From Bremerella sp. JC817 (GTDB lineage: Bacteria > Planctomycetota > Planctomycetia > Pirellulales > Pirellulaceae): a stretch of DNA of 64,000 nucleotides. Within the stretch, counting starts at the first letter, position 1. Each line of letters starts with the position of its first letter. Where the stretch lies: positions 1 to 64,000 of the forward strand of contig NZ_JBFEFG010000268.1 in the NCBI RefSeq assembly GCF_040718835.1. Reading direction: 5' to 3'. This document shows positions 35,367-43,618 of this stretch, piece after piece. The translations under genes were made by a program, and so were the position numbers. Below the pieces are notes generated by a model that saw nothing but the letters and a program-made list of their open reading frames with translations, searched no databases and was not told where the DNA came from.

Positions 35367-37028
35367 ATGATTGAACGCCGGCTTTATGTTGCCTGGAAGC
35401 AACACATAGTACGTCGATTTCGCCGCAACGCCCAGCGAGCCGCCTCGTTGCAGCGTGAACTCCTGTTTGAAAAGCTACGGCGCGAGGCCGATAGCGATTT
35501 TGGCAGAGAGCATGGTCTGGACAAGATCCGAACTGTCGAAGAGTTTCGGCGGCAGCTTCCGTTGGCAAATTACGAGTATTACCGCCCCTATGTAGAGCGA
35601 GTCAAGAATGGGGATGTGCGTGCGCTGTACGGACCATCGACCAAGGTGTTGATGTTCGCGATGACGTCGGGCACGACGAGTGCTTCCAAATACATTCCGG
35701 TCACCAATCACTTCTTCCGTGAGTACCGCCGGAGCTGGAATGTTTGGGGGCTGAACGTTTACAAGAATCACCCCGAATTGCTGCGATTAAAGACGTTGCA
35801 ATTTTCGAGTGACTGGCAGCAGACCCGAACGCCTGGCGGATACTACTGCGGCAACATCAGTGGGCTTGCCGCGGATACCCGTCCCTGGATTGCGAATCTT
35901 GTCTTCATGCTGCCGACCGCCATCAATAAAATATCCGATGCAGAGTCGAAACAGTACACGGCGCTTCGGCTGGCGATGGCACGCAATGATGTTGGTATTG
36001 CAATCACGGCGAATCCCTTGACGTTGATTGGTCTGGCGCGGATGGCGGATCAGCACAAGGAATCGCTCATCCGCGATATCCACAACGGCAGTCTTAGCAG
36101 TCATGTGCAGATGAAAGATGAGATTCGACGGAAGCTAAACTCGCGAATTGGCAAGGCCGATCCGCGTCGTGCACGGGAACTCGAACAAATGGCGGATCGC
36201 GAAGGTCATTTGTGGCCGCGCGACTATTGGCCGCAGATGTCGGTCTTGGCGATCTGGACCGGCGCCGCGATGGCCCCTTATGTACCGCAGGTTCAAGAGT
36301 ATTTCGGCGATGTGACGTTCCGCGATCATGGGTTATCCGCGAGCGAGGGGCGAATGACGACCCCTCTCGAGGCAAACTGTTCGGCCGGCGTGCTCGACGT
36401 GTCCACGCATTACTTCGAGTTCATACCGGAAGAGGAACATGGCTCGCCCAATCCAACGATTCTCGAGGCCCATGAACTCGAACAAGACCGCAACTATTTT
36501 CTGGTAATGTCGACCTCAAGTGCTCTTTGGCGGCACGATATTCACGACGTAGTGAAGTGCGTCGGGTTTGAGGGACAAGCACCAATTCTCGACTTCATGA
36601 ACAAGGGGGCGCACTATTCCAGCATGACCGGCGAGAAGCTGAGCGAGAACCAGGTAGTCAACGCGGTTCGCGCCGCGATGCGGGAATTCGATTTGAAGTT
36701 CGAGTTTTTCACCCTGGCGCCTGTCTTTGGAGATCCACCCCACTACGAACTGTTGGTTGAGGGAGATCTCGACGCGACCGTCAAACAGCAATTCGCCGAG
36801 GCGATCGACCGGCATCTGGCAGAGATGAATTGTGAGTACGACAACCGCATCGAGACCGGTCGAATGCATGGGACGATGATCCGGTCGCTTCCCCCAGGGT
36901 CGTGGACTGCTTTCCACAACGAGGTCCTGTCGCGGGAAGGAGCCAGCTTAGAGCAGTTCAAGCATCCTTGCCTGACCAACAAGCTCGATTTTATCGACCG
37001 GATGCAGAACCCATCGCGAGTCCATTGA
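35367..37028 (+). CDS. GH3-family acyl-amido synthetase
   Basis: The 553-residue product begins 51 bases after the PKS stop and is likely co-transcribed. The pattern is that of GH3 (JAR1-like) proteins: FAMTSGTTSASKYIPVTNHF is the ATP-binding loop, RDHGLSASEGRMTTPLEAN the second box, and YFEFIPEEE the third. LVMSTSSALWRHDIHDVVKC is also typical. GH3 enzymes adenylate a carboxylic acid and pass it to an amino acid or other amine. In this setting the acid would be the chain released by the PKS TE domain. The acceptor cannot be told from sequence. Bacterial GH3 proteins are little studied. Confidence 0.88.
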   Translation: MIERRLYVAWKQHIVRRFRRNAQRAASLQRELLFEKLRREADSDFGREHGLDKIRTVEEFRRQLPLANYEYYRPYVERVKNGDVRALYGPSTKVLMFAMTSGTTSASKYIPVTNHFFREYRRSWNVWGLNVYKNHPELLRLKTLQFSSDWQQTRTPGGYYCGNISGLAADTRPWIANLVFMLPTAINKISDAESKQYTALRLAMARNDVGIAITANPLTLIGLARMADQHKESLIRDIHNGSLSSHVQMKDEIRRKLNSRIGKADPRRARELEQMADREGHLWPRDYWPQMSVLAIWTGAAMAPYVPQVQEYFGDVTFRDHGLSASEGRMTTPLEANCSAGVLDVSTHYFEFIPEEEHGSPNPTILEAHELEQDRNYFLVMSTSSALWRHDIHDVVKCVGFEGQAPILDFMNKGAHYSSMTGEKLSENQVVNAVRAAMREFDLKFEFFTLAPVFGDPPHYELLVEGDLDATVKQQFAEAIDRHLAEMNCEYDNRIETGRMHGTMIRSLPPGSWTAFHNEVLSREGASLEQFKHPCLTNKLDFIDRMQNPSRVH

Positions 37029-37078
37029 GAGACAACACTTGAGATCTCTGCAAGCGGTCGTCAACGTAATTGCGAGTA

Positions 37079-37930
37079 TCAGGAAGAAACCGCAATTGAT
37101 CGAGACAGGCACCATTCCAGCAGATCGTTGAGGTAGCTGCTGGGGTCAGACTCGAATTCGAGTGTATGAGTCGCCTCCGGGTACTCGATGATGTGGCGAT
37201 CTTCAGTCGCAAAGCGTTCGACAAACTGGCGGATGGCATCGTTCTTCGAGATCTGGTCCTCTTTTGCCAGCATCAGCAGGGTAGGTGTATTGATCTCTTG
37301 TGGATCGCCAGTCGCGTCGGCGTACAATTCGGCGGATACCCTCGCCATTCGGAGCGACAACTTGCGCAGCGTGGCGGGATCGTCCTGAATGAAACGTTGC
37401 CACTGCGGTTGACTGGTGAAGAGCTTGGGGTCTTGCAGCGGAATTGATACCTGAATTCCTCCTAGCCCTAGGCCGACAGCCAGACGAACGGCCAGGTTTT
37501 GAAGCGTACCTGGGGCCTTACGAGAATAGAGGCCTGGACAGAGGAGGCCCAAGCCGTCGAGCTCTTCAGGAAAGTGACGGGCGATCGAGGTCGCGAGGTT
37601 TCCGCCCCAACTAATGCCGAGCAGTAGTTTCGGTGTACCTGCCGGTAAACGGCGAAGGAACGTGACGACATCGTTTTGAAGTGTTGCCAGTCGGTCCACG
37701 TCTCCGCGGCGTTGGTCGTTCAAACCGCAGCCTCGGCGATCGAGAGCATGAACCGCAAACTGGGAATTGGCCAAGTGAGAGCCTGTTTTCAGATACCAGC
37801 CGCTATGGCTGATGATCCCATGTAGCAAGATGACATGCGCCTGCGGTCGAGAGATATTCCAGCTGCGGTACGATAGCGGATACCCATCGGGTGCTTCGTA
37901 GGTGTCTATCTGCGGTTCCAATACCGACAT
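37079..37930 (-). CDS. Alpha/beta hydrolase, lysophospholipase-like
   Basis: The start is ATG 37930, two bases after the stop of the upstream gene (TGAGATG), so the two are translationally coupled. The 283-residue protein has HVILLHGIISHSGWY, ALDRRGCGLNDQRRGDVDR, LLLGISWGGNLATSIARHF (nucleophile Ser in GISWGG), LMLAKEDQISKNDAIRQFVE (Asp) and IEYPEATHTLEFE (His). This is the serine aminopeptidase S33/monoacylglycerol-lipase type. It lacks a signal peptide and is probably cytoplasmic. In this locus it may hydrolyse or transfer an acyl intermediate; that is inference. Confidence 0.85.
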   Translation of the reverse strand: MSVLEPQIDTYEAPDGYPLSYRSWNISRPQAHVILLHGIISHSGWYLKTGSHLANSQFAVHALDRRGCGLNDQRRGDVDRLATLQNDVVTFLRRLPAGTPKLLLGISWGGNLATSIARHFPEELDGLGLLCPGLYSRKAPGTLQNLAVRLAVGLGLGGIQVSIPLQDPKLFTSQPQWQRFIQDDPATLRKLSLRMARVSAELYADATGDPQEINTPTLLMLAKEDQISKNDAIRQFVERFATEDRHIIEYPEATHTLEFESDPSSYLNDLLEWCLSRSIAVSS

Positions 37931-37931
37931 C

Positions 37932-39107
37932 TCACGAAACCTCGTAGGTGCCCTGCGATTCCGCAAGCCGATCGATTGCTTGAGGATCAATTGAGACGCC
38001 GAGACCTGGCCGATCGATGCGCCGGGCGCGGCCTCCGTACTGGAAGGTGATATCGGGACGGGTCAGTTGGTCCTTTAAGAGGTGTCGATCGTAAGAACCT
38101 TCGAGGAAGCGAATGTCTGCGACCGACGTCGCCCAGTGTCGTCCGGCCGCCGATAGAATACCTGACTCGCCTGGATGACAGCCAAGCTGATACCCAAGGC
38201 CATGGCGTTGAGCACACGCTGCCAGATCGAGCGATCGTAAGAAACCGCCACACTTCGAAAGGCGAATATTGAACAAGTCGCAGGTTTGGGCTTGGATAGC
38301 CGCATTCGCGTCGACCATGCTGGTAAGGGATTCGTCCAGCATGATCGGCACATCGATCTGCCTTCTGACCTCCGCCAGGCCCTCCACCTCTTCATGCAAC
38401 GAAGGCTGCTCGACACAGGCAATGTCCGCGGGCAGTAAGGGCTCGATTCGGCTAACGACCTGGTCAATGGGCCAGGCCTCGTTAGCATCGACGCGAATCA
38501 CAATTCGTTTGCCCAGCACCTGGCGAATTCGTTTTAGACGGTCCCCCTCATTGGCGGAGATTCCGACTTTTACTTTGCAGTGCTGGAAGCCATAGATCCG
38601 CATCTTCAATGCGCTGATCACTTCCTTGAATGGTTTCTCTGCGGTGACAGCTCCCGAGTAGCGAACTTCCTCTAAATGCGTCCGAACAGGTTCTGCCTCG
38701 GCAATCAGCGGCACAATTCGATTGACCGGTTCCCCAAACCGAATTCCGAATGCATCGAGGAGACTAAGTTCGACCGCACAGCGAAGGGCGTTGCCATAGC
38801 ATTCACGTGGATCGTCCTGCATCTGGGCCAGCGAAAACTCTCGGCATAACTTGATGACGTCGGACCAGTTCTGGCAGTCGCGGCCAAACTGTGCCAGGTT
38901 GCTGGCCTGCCACTGGGCAATGGCACCCTCTGGCGTCTCGCCGGTGACATACGACCGCGGAACACCCTCGCCCCAGCCCACGGTGCCGTCTTCCAATTCG
39001 CATCCAATCAGCACATTGGTACTCTCGTGTCGCGAAGTCGAGGCGTGCTTGATCTCCTTCCGCAGGGGAAGGTGGAGCAGGTAGGCACGGAAACGAACGA
39101 CTCGCAT
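37932..39107 (-). CDS. Enolase-superfamily enzyme (muconate cycloisomerase/MenC/epimerase group)
   Basis: The start is ATG 39107 (MRVVRFRAYLLHLPL), because 47 codons upstream look non-coding. The 391-residue protein has the muconate lactonizing enzyme layout. The Lys pair is in HCKVKVG. Metal ligands are in VIRVDANEAWP, ACVEQPS and IMLDESLTS. A second Lys is in RLSKCGG. An N-terminal capping domain includes GCELEDGTVGWGEG. Possible activities are o-succinylbenzoate synthase, N-succinylamino-acid racemase or dipeptide epimerase. No men genes are near, so a racemase or epimerase acting on an amino-acid part of the product is attractive but unproved. It is first in a two-gene operon with the hydrolase. 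Confidence 0.85.
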   Translation of the reverse strand: MRVVRFRAYLLHLPLRKEIKHASTSRHESTNVLIGCELEDGTVGWGEGVPRSYVTGETPEGAIAQWQASNLAQFGRDCQNWSDVIKLCREFSLAQMQDDPRECYGNALRCAVELSLLDAFGIRFGEPVNRIVPLIAEAEPVRTHLEEVRYSGAVTAEKPFKEVISALKMRIYGFQHCKVKVGISANEGDRLKRIRQVLGKRIVIRVDANEAWPIDQVVSRIEPLLPADIACVEQPSLHEEVEGLAEVRRQIDVPIMLDESLTSMVDANAAIQAQTCDLFNIRLSKCGGFLRSLDLAACAQRHGLGYQLGCHPGESGILSAAGRHWATSVADIRFLEGSYDRHLLKDQLTRPDITFQYGGRARRIDRPGLGVSIDPQAIDRLAESQGTYEVS

Positions 39108-39378
39108 GGACAAACACCCTGGCATCGTCAGGTAGAGAAACAAAATTCGGCAACTTGGCAGAAGCCGGGCCAGTGCCTTGGAAAATCGCCAATGGCAAAT
39201 TAATAAGCAACAAATTGGGAACCATTCGGAAGGATATTGAATTAGCATAGTTCAAGCCAAATATGCTGTCACGGAGATTCGCTAATTGCCGTGGGGCATA
39301 TTAAAATACGGACTCGCCATGAGTTACGAATATTGAACACACCATTGAAGCACCGCCAGCTACGAGAGAGTTTTACCC

Positions 39379-40167
39379 ATGACCCCATCAGCCGCCGCGG
39401 TTGAGGTCGCCGTCGTTACGGGAGCTTCAACCGGCATTGGTCGTGAATTTGCCCGCAGGCTTGCCAAACGCTGTGGCAAGGTCATTCTGATCGCGCGTGA
39501 TGCGGCGCGTCTGGAAGAAACACGCCAGGAGGTGGTTGCCCTTGGGGCAGCTGCAGAGATTATCGTTTGCAATCTTTCCGAACGATCTGAAGTCGAGCGA
39601 CTAGCCCAGCAACTTAGTGAAATCCCGAATATCGAATACCTCGTCAACAATGCCGGCTTCGGCACAATGGGAGACTTCGTTGACGTCGACCGACAGCAAC
39701 ATGCGGACATGATTAATGTTCACGTCGTGGCGACCGTGCTGCTAACTCATGCCGTTGTTGCCGGGATGAAGGCACGTGGACGTGGGTACATTATCAACGT
39801 TGCCTCGATGTCATCATTCATGATTGGGCCAGGCCAGGTGACCTATGCCGCGACAAAAGCCTCGCTGACGTCCTTTTCGGAATCGCTCCAGGTCGAGCTC
39901 GAACGAACCGGCGTTCAGGTGCAAGCACTCTGCCCAGGCTTCACACGCACCGACTTCCACAATCGCCCCCAGTTTGAAGGCTTCGACCGCGATACGATAT
40001 CCGCGAATCTCTGGCTCACGCCAGAGAAGGTCGTCGACTTTTCGTTGAAGAAGCTTCCGTCGAAAAGGGTCGTATGCGTGCCAGGATTGAAGAATCAGTT
40101 CTTTGCCAGGCTCATGACCTTCCGCTTCGTTCGGATCATCGCCGGAAAATCAGTCCGAAAGAAATAG
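39379..40167 (+). CDS. Short-chain dehydrogenase/reductase
   Basis: This encodes 262 residues with the classical SDR motifs: VVTGASTGIGREFARRLAKR for NAD(P) binding, NNAGFGTMGDF, INVASMSSFMIGPGQVTYAA and the catalytic YAATKAS (Tyr about 155, Lys about 159). An Arg in the second strand (IARDAARLEE) favours NADP(H). It opens the four-gene plus-strand operon that continues with the RND exporter. It may reduce or oxidise a keto or hydroxy group of the lipid product; the substrate is unknown. Confidence 0.88.
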   Translation: MTPSAAAVEVAVVTGASTGIGREFARRLAKRCGKVILIARDAARLEETRQEVVALGAAAEIIVCNLSERSEVERLAQQLSEIPNIEYLVNNAGFGTMGDFVDVDRQQHADMINVHVVATVLLTHAVVAGMKARGRGYIINVASMSSFMIGPGQVTYAATKASLTSFSESLQVELERTGVQVQALCPGFTRTDFHNRPQFEGFDRDTISANLWLTPEKVVDFSLKKLPSKRVVCVPGLKNQFFARLMTFRFVRIIAGKSVRKK

Positions 40168-40219
40168 CACGAAGACGCAGACTTCGATTCCCAAAGTATA
40201 GGACTGCCTGGCAACTTTG

Positions 40220-42529
40220 ATGAGGCGACCTTCTCCACTGACGTTGATTTCTCTCGGTACCTTGGTGCTGATGGCACTGGCCGCGCCAATTCTGGTTCTG
40301 GGGGCGGATCAGGCGTTGCGAACGATGTTCAATGCGCCGATTCGCTGGATTCCTGAGAAGTTCGACTCGCTCCAAACATTCCATGAATTTACCAGCCAAT
40401 TCGACGTCCACGAGATGATTCTGCTGAGTTGGCCAGACGCCACCGTCGATGACCCTCGCTTGGATCTTGTGGCTGAAGAAATCATGCGACGGCAACAGCA
40501 GCGGACGGAGGATGGGCTTCCCAAACTATTCGTGGGTGTGCCTAACGGTTATCGGTTGCTGCAGCAGTTGACGTCGGAACCCCAGTCCCTATCGCGAACC
40601 GAGGCGATCGAGCGGCTGAAGTCGGTGTTGGTTGGTCCCGATGGAAAGACGAGCACGCTCGCGATCGAGTTGACACCAGAAGGTGCTCTGGATCGGCGAA
40701 TTGCCCACGAGATTGCGCTGGCCTCGGCAGAAAAGATCGTGGGACTACCACGGGACCAGTACCTTCTGGCAGGGCCAGCGACCGACGGACTTTCCATCGA
40801 CCAGATGAGTATTGAATCGGTCCAAACCTTGGCCATTCCCTCGTCGGTGCTTGCCTTTCTGCTGTGCTGTATTTGTCTGCGATCGATCTGGTTTACGATC
40901 CCGATCGTGATCGTTGCTGCCGTTGGCCAAGGGCTGGTGCTGGCTTTTGTGTATTGGCTTGGCCTGCAGATGAATGCCATTTTGATTGTGCTTCCACCAC
41001 TGGTATTCGTCTTGGCGATCTCGGCCGGAATTCACCTGGTGAACTATTACTACAGCGAGCTGAGCGACGGAAACTTCGTAACGCCTGCGGTCGATGCGAT
41101 TCGCAAAGGATGGTTTCCAACCGTCCTGGCCGCGGTGACCACGGCGATTGGCCTGGCCTCGTTGATGGTCAGTGAGGTCGCCCCAGTTCGGCACTTCGGC
41201 ATCGTTGGCGCGATTGGCTTGTTGGTGACCTGTGCGCTGCTGCTGTTGGTTCTTCCAGGGGCCATGGAACACTGGCCCGGCCGGAAACAAGCAGCCAATA
41301 AAGCTGGATTACCTTGGTGGTCCCCATTGGCAGGCTCCGAGGACAACTGGCTTTGGAACCAGTCCGCCCAATTCATTCGCCGTTTTCACCACTGGATTGT
41401 TGTCACGGCGTTTGTCTTGCTGGCGTTCACCTCCATTGGGCTGACACGCGTCAATTCGACGCTGAACGTATTTTCAATGATCTCTGAATCGACGAAAGCT
41501 GTACAGGACCAGCGATGGTTCGAAAACAACGTGGCTCCATCGGTGCCCGTTGAAGTCATTGTGCGGTTTCCAGATCTTGCTGGCGATCCTCGGATGTTGG
41601 ACAAAGTTCGCGTGATCGAGAAGTTGCAGAACGAGGTTCTTGCCGTCGATCATGTCCAGGGAGTCATTTCGCCATATACTTTTCTTCCGCCGATACCGGA
41701 TGGGGGTGATGTGCGAAGCGTTCTTCGACGCACGGTGTATCGCCGTCAGGTCGAAAAACAACTCCCGATGCTCGTCGAGGCAGGCTACGTTCGAAAAGTC
41801 GAAGGGGCGCAGTTATGGCGGATCAGTGGTCGAGTCGAACAAGATCCTGATATTGATTACGGTACATTTCTAGTCGATTTGGAAGAACAGATTGCGCCTG
41901 CCGTGGCCGCTGAATCGGATGAGTCGTTTCCCATTTCGGCGACCTACACCGGGGTGACATCGGTGGTTTACGATGTGCAGCGTGCCTTGTTGAAGGACTT
42001 GTTCTACAGCTTTGTCACCGCAATTGCTCTTGTGGGGATTGTGATGGTGGTTGTACTGCGGAGCGTCGTAGCCGGGACGCTGGCGATGGTACCGAACATC
42101 TTTCCCACAGTGTTGGTGTTTGGCACCATGGGCTGGTTGAACTGGGCGGTTGATATCGGCTCGATGATGACGGCCAGCGTTGCCCTGGGAATCGCGGTCG
42201 ATGGAACGTTTCATTTTCTGGGATCGTTTCAGCACGCACTCAGAAAGGGAGCAGACCGGTTCGAGGCGATTCGCATAACGTATGGCCATTGCGGCCGAGC
42301 ACTAGCACAAACAACGTTCGTCTGCGCCGCAGGGCTGTTGGTCTATAACGCCAGCGACTTCATTCCGGCCCGCAGCTTCTCTTGGATGCTGCTGGTCCTG
42401 TTAGTGATTGCCGCGGTCGGCGACTTGATTGTCTTGCCTGGTTTGTTGGCAGGGCCACCGGGGCGTTGGTTTCGGTCAGAACGCCGATCCAAGATTGCAA
42501 CCGACACTCGCGATGTTACCGCGGAATAA
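40220..42529 (+). CDS. RND/MmpL-type lipid exporter
   Basis: The start is ATG 40220 (MRRPSPLTLISLGTLVLMAL), 52 bases after the SDR stop. The 769-residue protein has a duplicated layout: one N-terminal membrane helix, a periplasmic loop, five helices around FVLAISAGIHLVNYYYSEL, then a second helix, a loop of about 200 residues and five helices around MTASVALGIAVDGTFHFLG. This is the MMPL/SSD-type RND family (MmpL, HpnN and related). It has no outer-membrane or adaptor partner in the window. The pairing FAAL, reducing PKS and MmpL repeats the arrangement used for exported lipids in mycobacteria. Export of the locus product is the likely role. Confidence 0.88.
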   Translation: MRRPSPLTLISLGTLVLMALAAPILVLGADQALRTMFNAPIRWIPEKFDSLQTFHEFTSQFDVHEMILLSWPDATVDDPRLDLVAEEIMRRQQQRTEDGLPKLFVGVPNGYRLLQQLTSEPQSLSRTEAIERLKSVLVGPDGKTSTLAIELTPEGALDRRIAHEIALASAEKIVGLPRDQYLLAGPATDGLSIDQMSIESVQTLAIPSSVLAFLLCCICLRSIWFTIPIVIVAAVGQGLVLAFVYWLGLQMNAILIVLPPLVFVLAISAGIHLVNYYYSELSDGNFVTPAVDAIRKGWFPTVLAAVTTAIGLASLMVSEVAPVRHFGIVGAIGLLVTCALLLLVLPGAMEHWPGRKQAANKAGLPWWSPLAGSEDNWLWNQSAQFIRRFHHWIVVTAFVLLAFTSIGLTRVNSTLNVFSMISESTKAVQDQRWFENNVAPSVPVEVIVRFPDLAGDPRMLDKVRVIEKLQNEVLAVDHVQGVISPYTFLPPIPDGGDVRSVLRRTVYRRQVEKQLPMLVEAGYVRKVEGAQLWRISGRVEQDPDIDYGTFLVDLEEQIAPAVAAESDESFPISATYTGVTSVVYDVQRALLKDLFYSFVTAIALVGIVMVVVLRSVVAGTLAMVPNIFPTVLVFGTMGWLNWAVDIGSMMTASVALGIAVDGTFHFLGSFQHALRKGADRFEAIRITYGHCGRALAQTTFVCAAGLLVYNASDFIPARSFSWMLLVLLVIAAVGDLIVLPGLLAGPPGRWFRSERRSKIATDTRDVTAE

Positions 42530-42565
42530 CGGCATTTGGCAGACTTGCTTCCGAAGAGAAACAAC

Positions 42566-43618
42566 ATGACGAAAGTTGGAATACTGGGTGCCGGGGCGAT
42601 CGGTTCGCTCGTCGGAGGACTTATTCAAACTCACGATCCGGAAGTGGAAGTGGTGATGCTGTCTCGTGGTGAGCATGGGCGGATGATGGAGCAGCGAGGC
42701 ACCATTGTTCTGCACGGGCCATGGGGTACGCGCGAGACTCCGGTGACCGTCTGCACCGACCTGGAACAGTTGCGCGATTGTGATCTGCATATCTTAACGG
42801 TGAAATCGCAAGACACGGTCGAGACGTTGGAGCGTGTCGGACCTTACCTGGGGGATGCAACGATTGTGTCCTTGCAAAATGGGACCAACCAGACCGTGCT
42901 ACGAAAGTTCCTGCCAGCAGAGCAGTTTCTGGTAGGTATGACGGCGATCAATGTTGCGCTGGTTGAACCCGGAACGGTCAGTCTGCAACTGGATGGGGTG
43001 ACAATGATTGGTTCCACCCTCAGCGATCCTCCGCAAGATCGAATCGAAAAGGCGCTGCAAATCCTTCGGAAGAGTGGGCTGGCGTTCAAGAGTCACGAAA
43101 ACATTGTGGGCGTTCAGCTCAATAAAGTTTCGATCAATTGCCCCGGCTATGCCTCAGTGTTGTCGCAGAGCAGCTTTCTCACCGAGTGTATTCTCGACCG
43201 ATCGTGGCGAAACGAAGTCGCCAAACCGTTGCTGGATGAATGCTTTGCCGTACTTAAGGCGGCCGGTGTGAATCTTGTACGGGTGCCGGGGCCTTCCGAT
43301 ATCAAGCGGTTTCGCAGCTTGTTGAACCTGCTCGATGTACCGTTACTTGGCTGGATCGCCGCGACTGTCATTCGGATCACCAAACGCAAGCGAATTGTCT
43401 ATTCGGTCGAACAAGACTTGATTCGCCGTAAACCGACCGAGATCGACTATGTCAATGGCGAGATCGTTCGATTGGCGAAAGAGCACGGAACCGAGGCGCC
43501 TTTCAACGAACTGGTTGTGGAAATGGTGCATCAGCTCGAACAACGCGATCCACTGAAGTTCTTCAGCATGGACGAAGTGGTGGAACGGTTTCGTCAGCTG
43601 CGAGCCTCGTTATCATGA
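42566..43618 (+). CDS. Ketopantoate-reductase-like (ApbA/PanE) enzyme
   Basis: The start is ATG 42566, because the upstream ten codons lie in the short spacer. The 350-residue protein has the Rossmann motif GILGAGAIGSLVGGLI, then LHILTVKSQDTVETL, IVSLQNGTNQTVL and VQLNKVSINCPGYASVLSQS, with the conserved Lys and Asn of the PanE family. PanE reduces 2-dehydropantoate to pantoate with NADPH. Within this operon a role in reducing another 2-keto acid, or in supplying pantothenate for carrier proteins, is possible. It is longer than typical PanE (about 300). Its stop overlaps the start of the next gene (ATGA). Confidence 0.82.
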   Translation: MTKVGILGAGAIGSLVGGLIQTHDPEVEVVMLSRGEHGRMMEQRGTIVLHGPWGTRETPVTVCTDLEQLRDCDLHILTVKSQDTVETLERVGPYLGDATIVSLQNGTNQTVLRKFLPAEQFLVGMTAINVALVEPGTVSLQLDGVTMIGSTLSDPPQDRIEKALQILRKSGLAFKSHENIVGVQLNKVSINCPGYASVLSQSSFLTECILDRSWRNEVAKPLLDECFAVLKAAGVNLVRVPGPSDIKRFRSLLNLLDVPLLGWIAATVIRITKRKRIVYSVEQDLIRRKPTEIDYVNGEIVRLAKEHGTEAPFNELVVEMVHQLEQRDPLKFFSMDEVVERFRQLRASLS

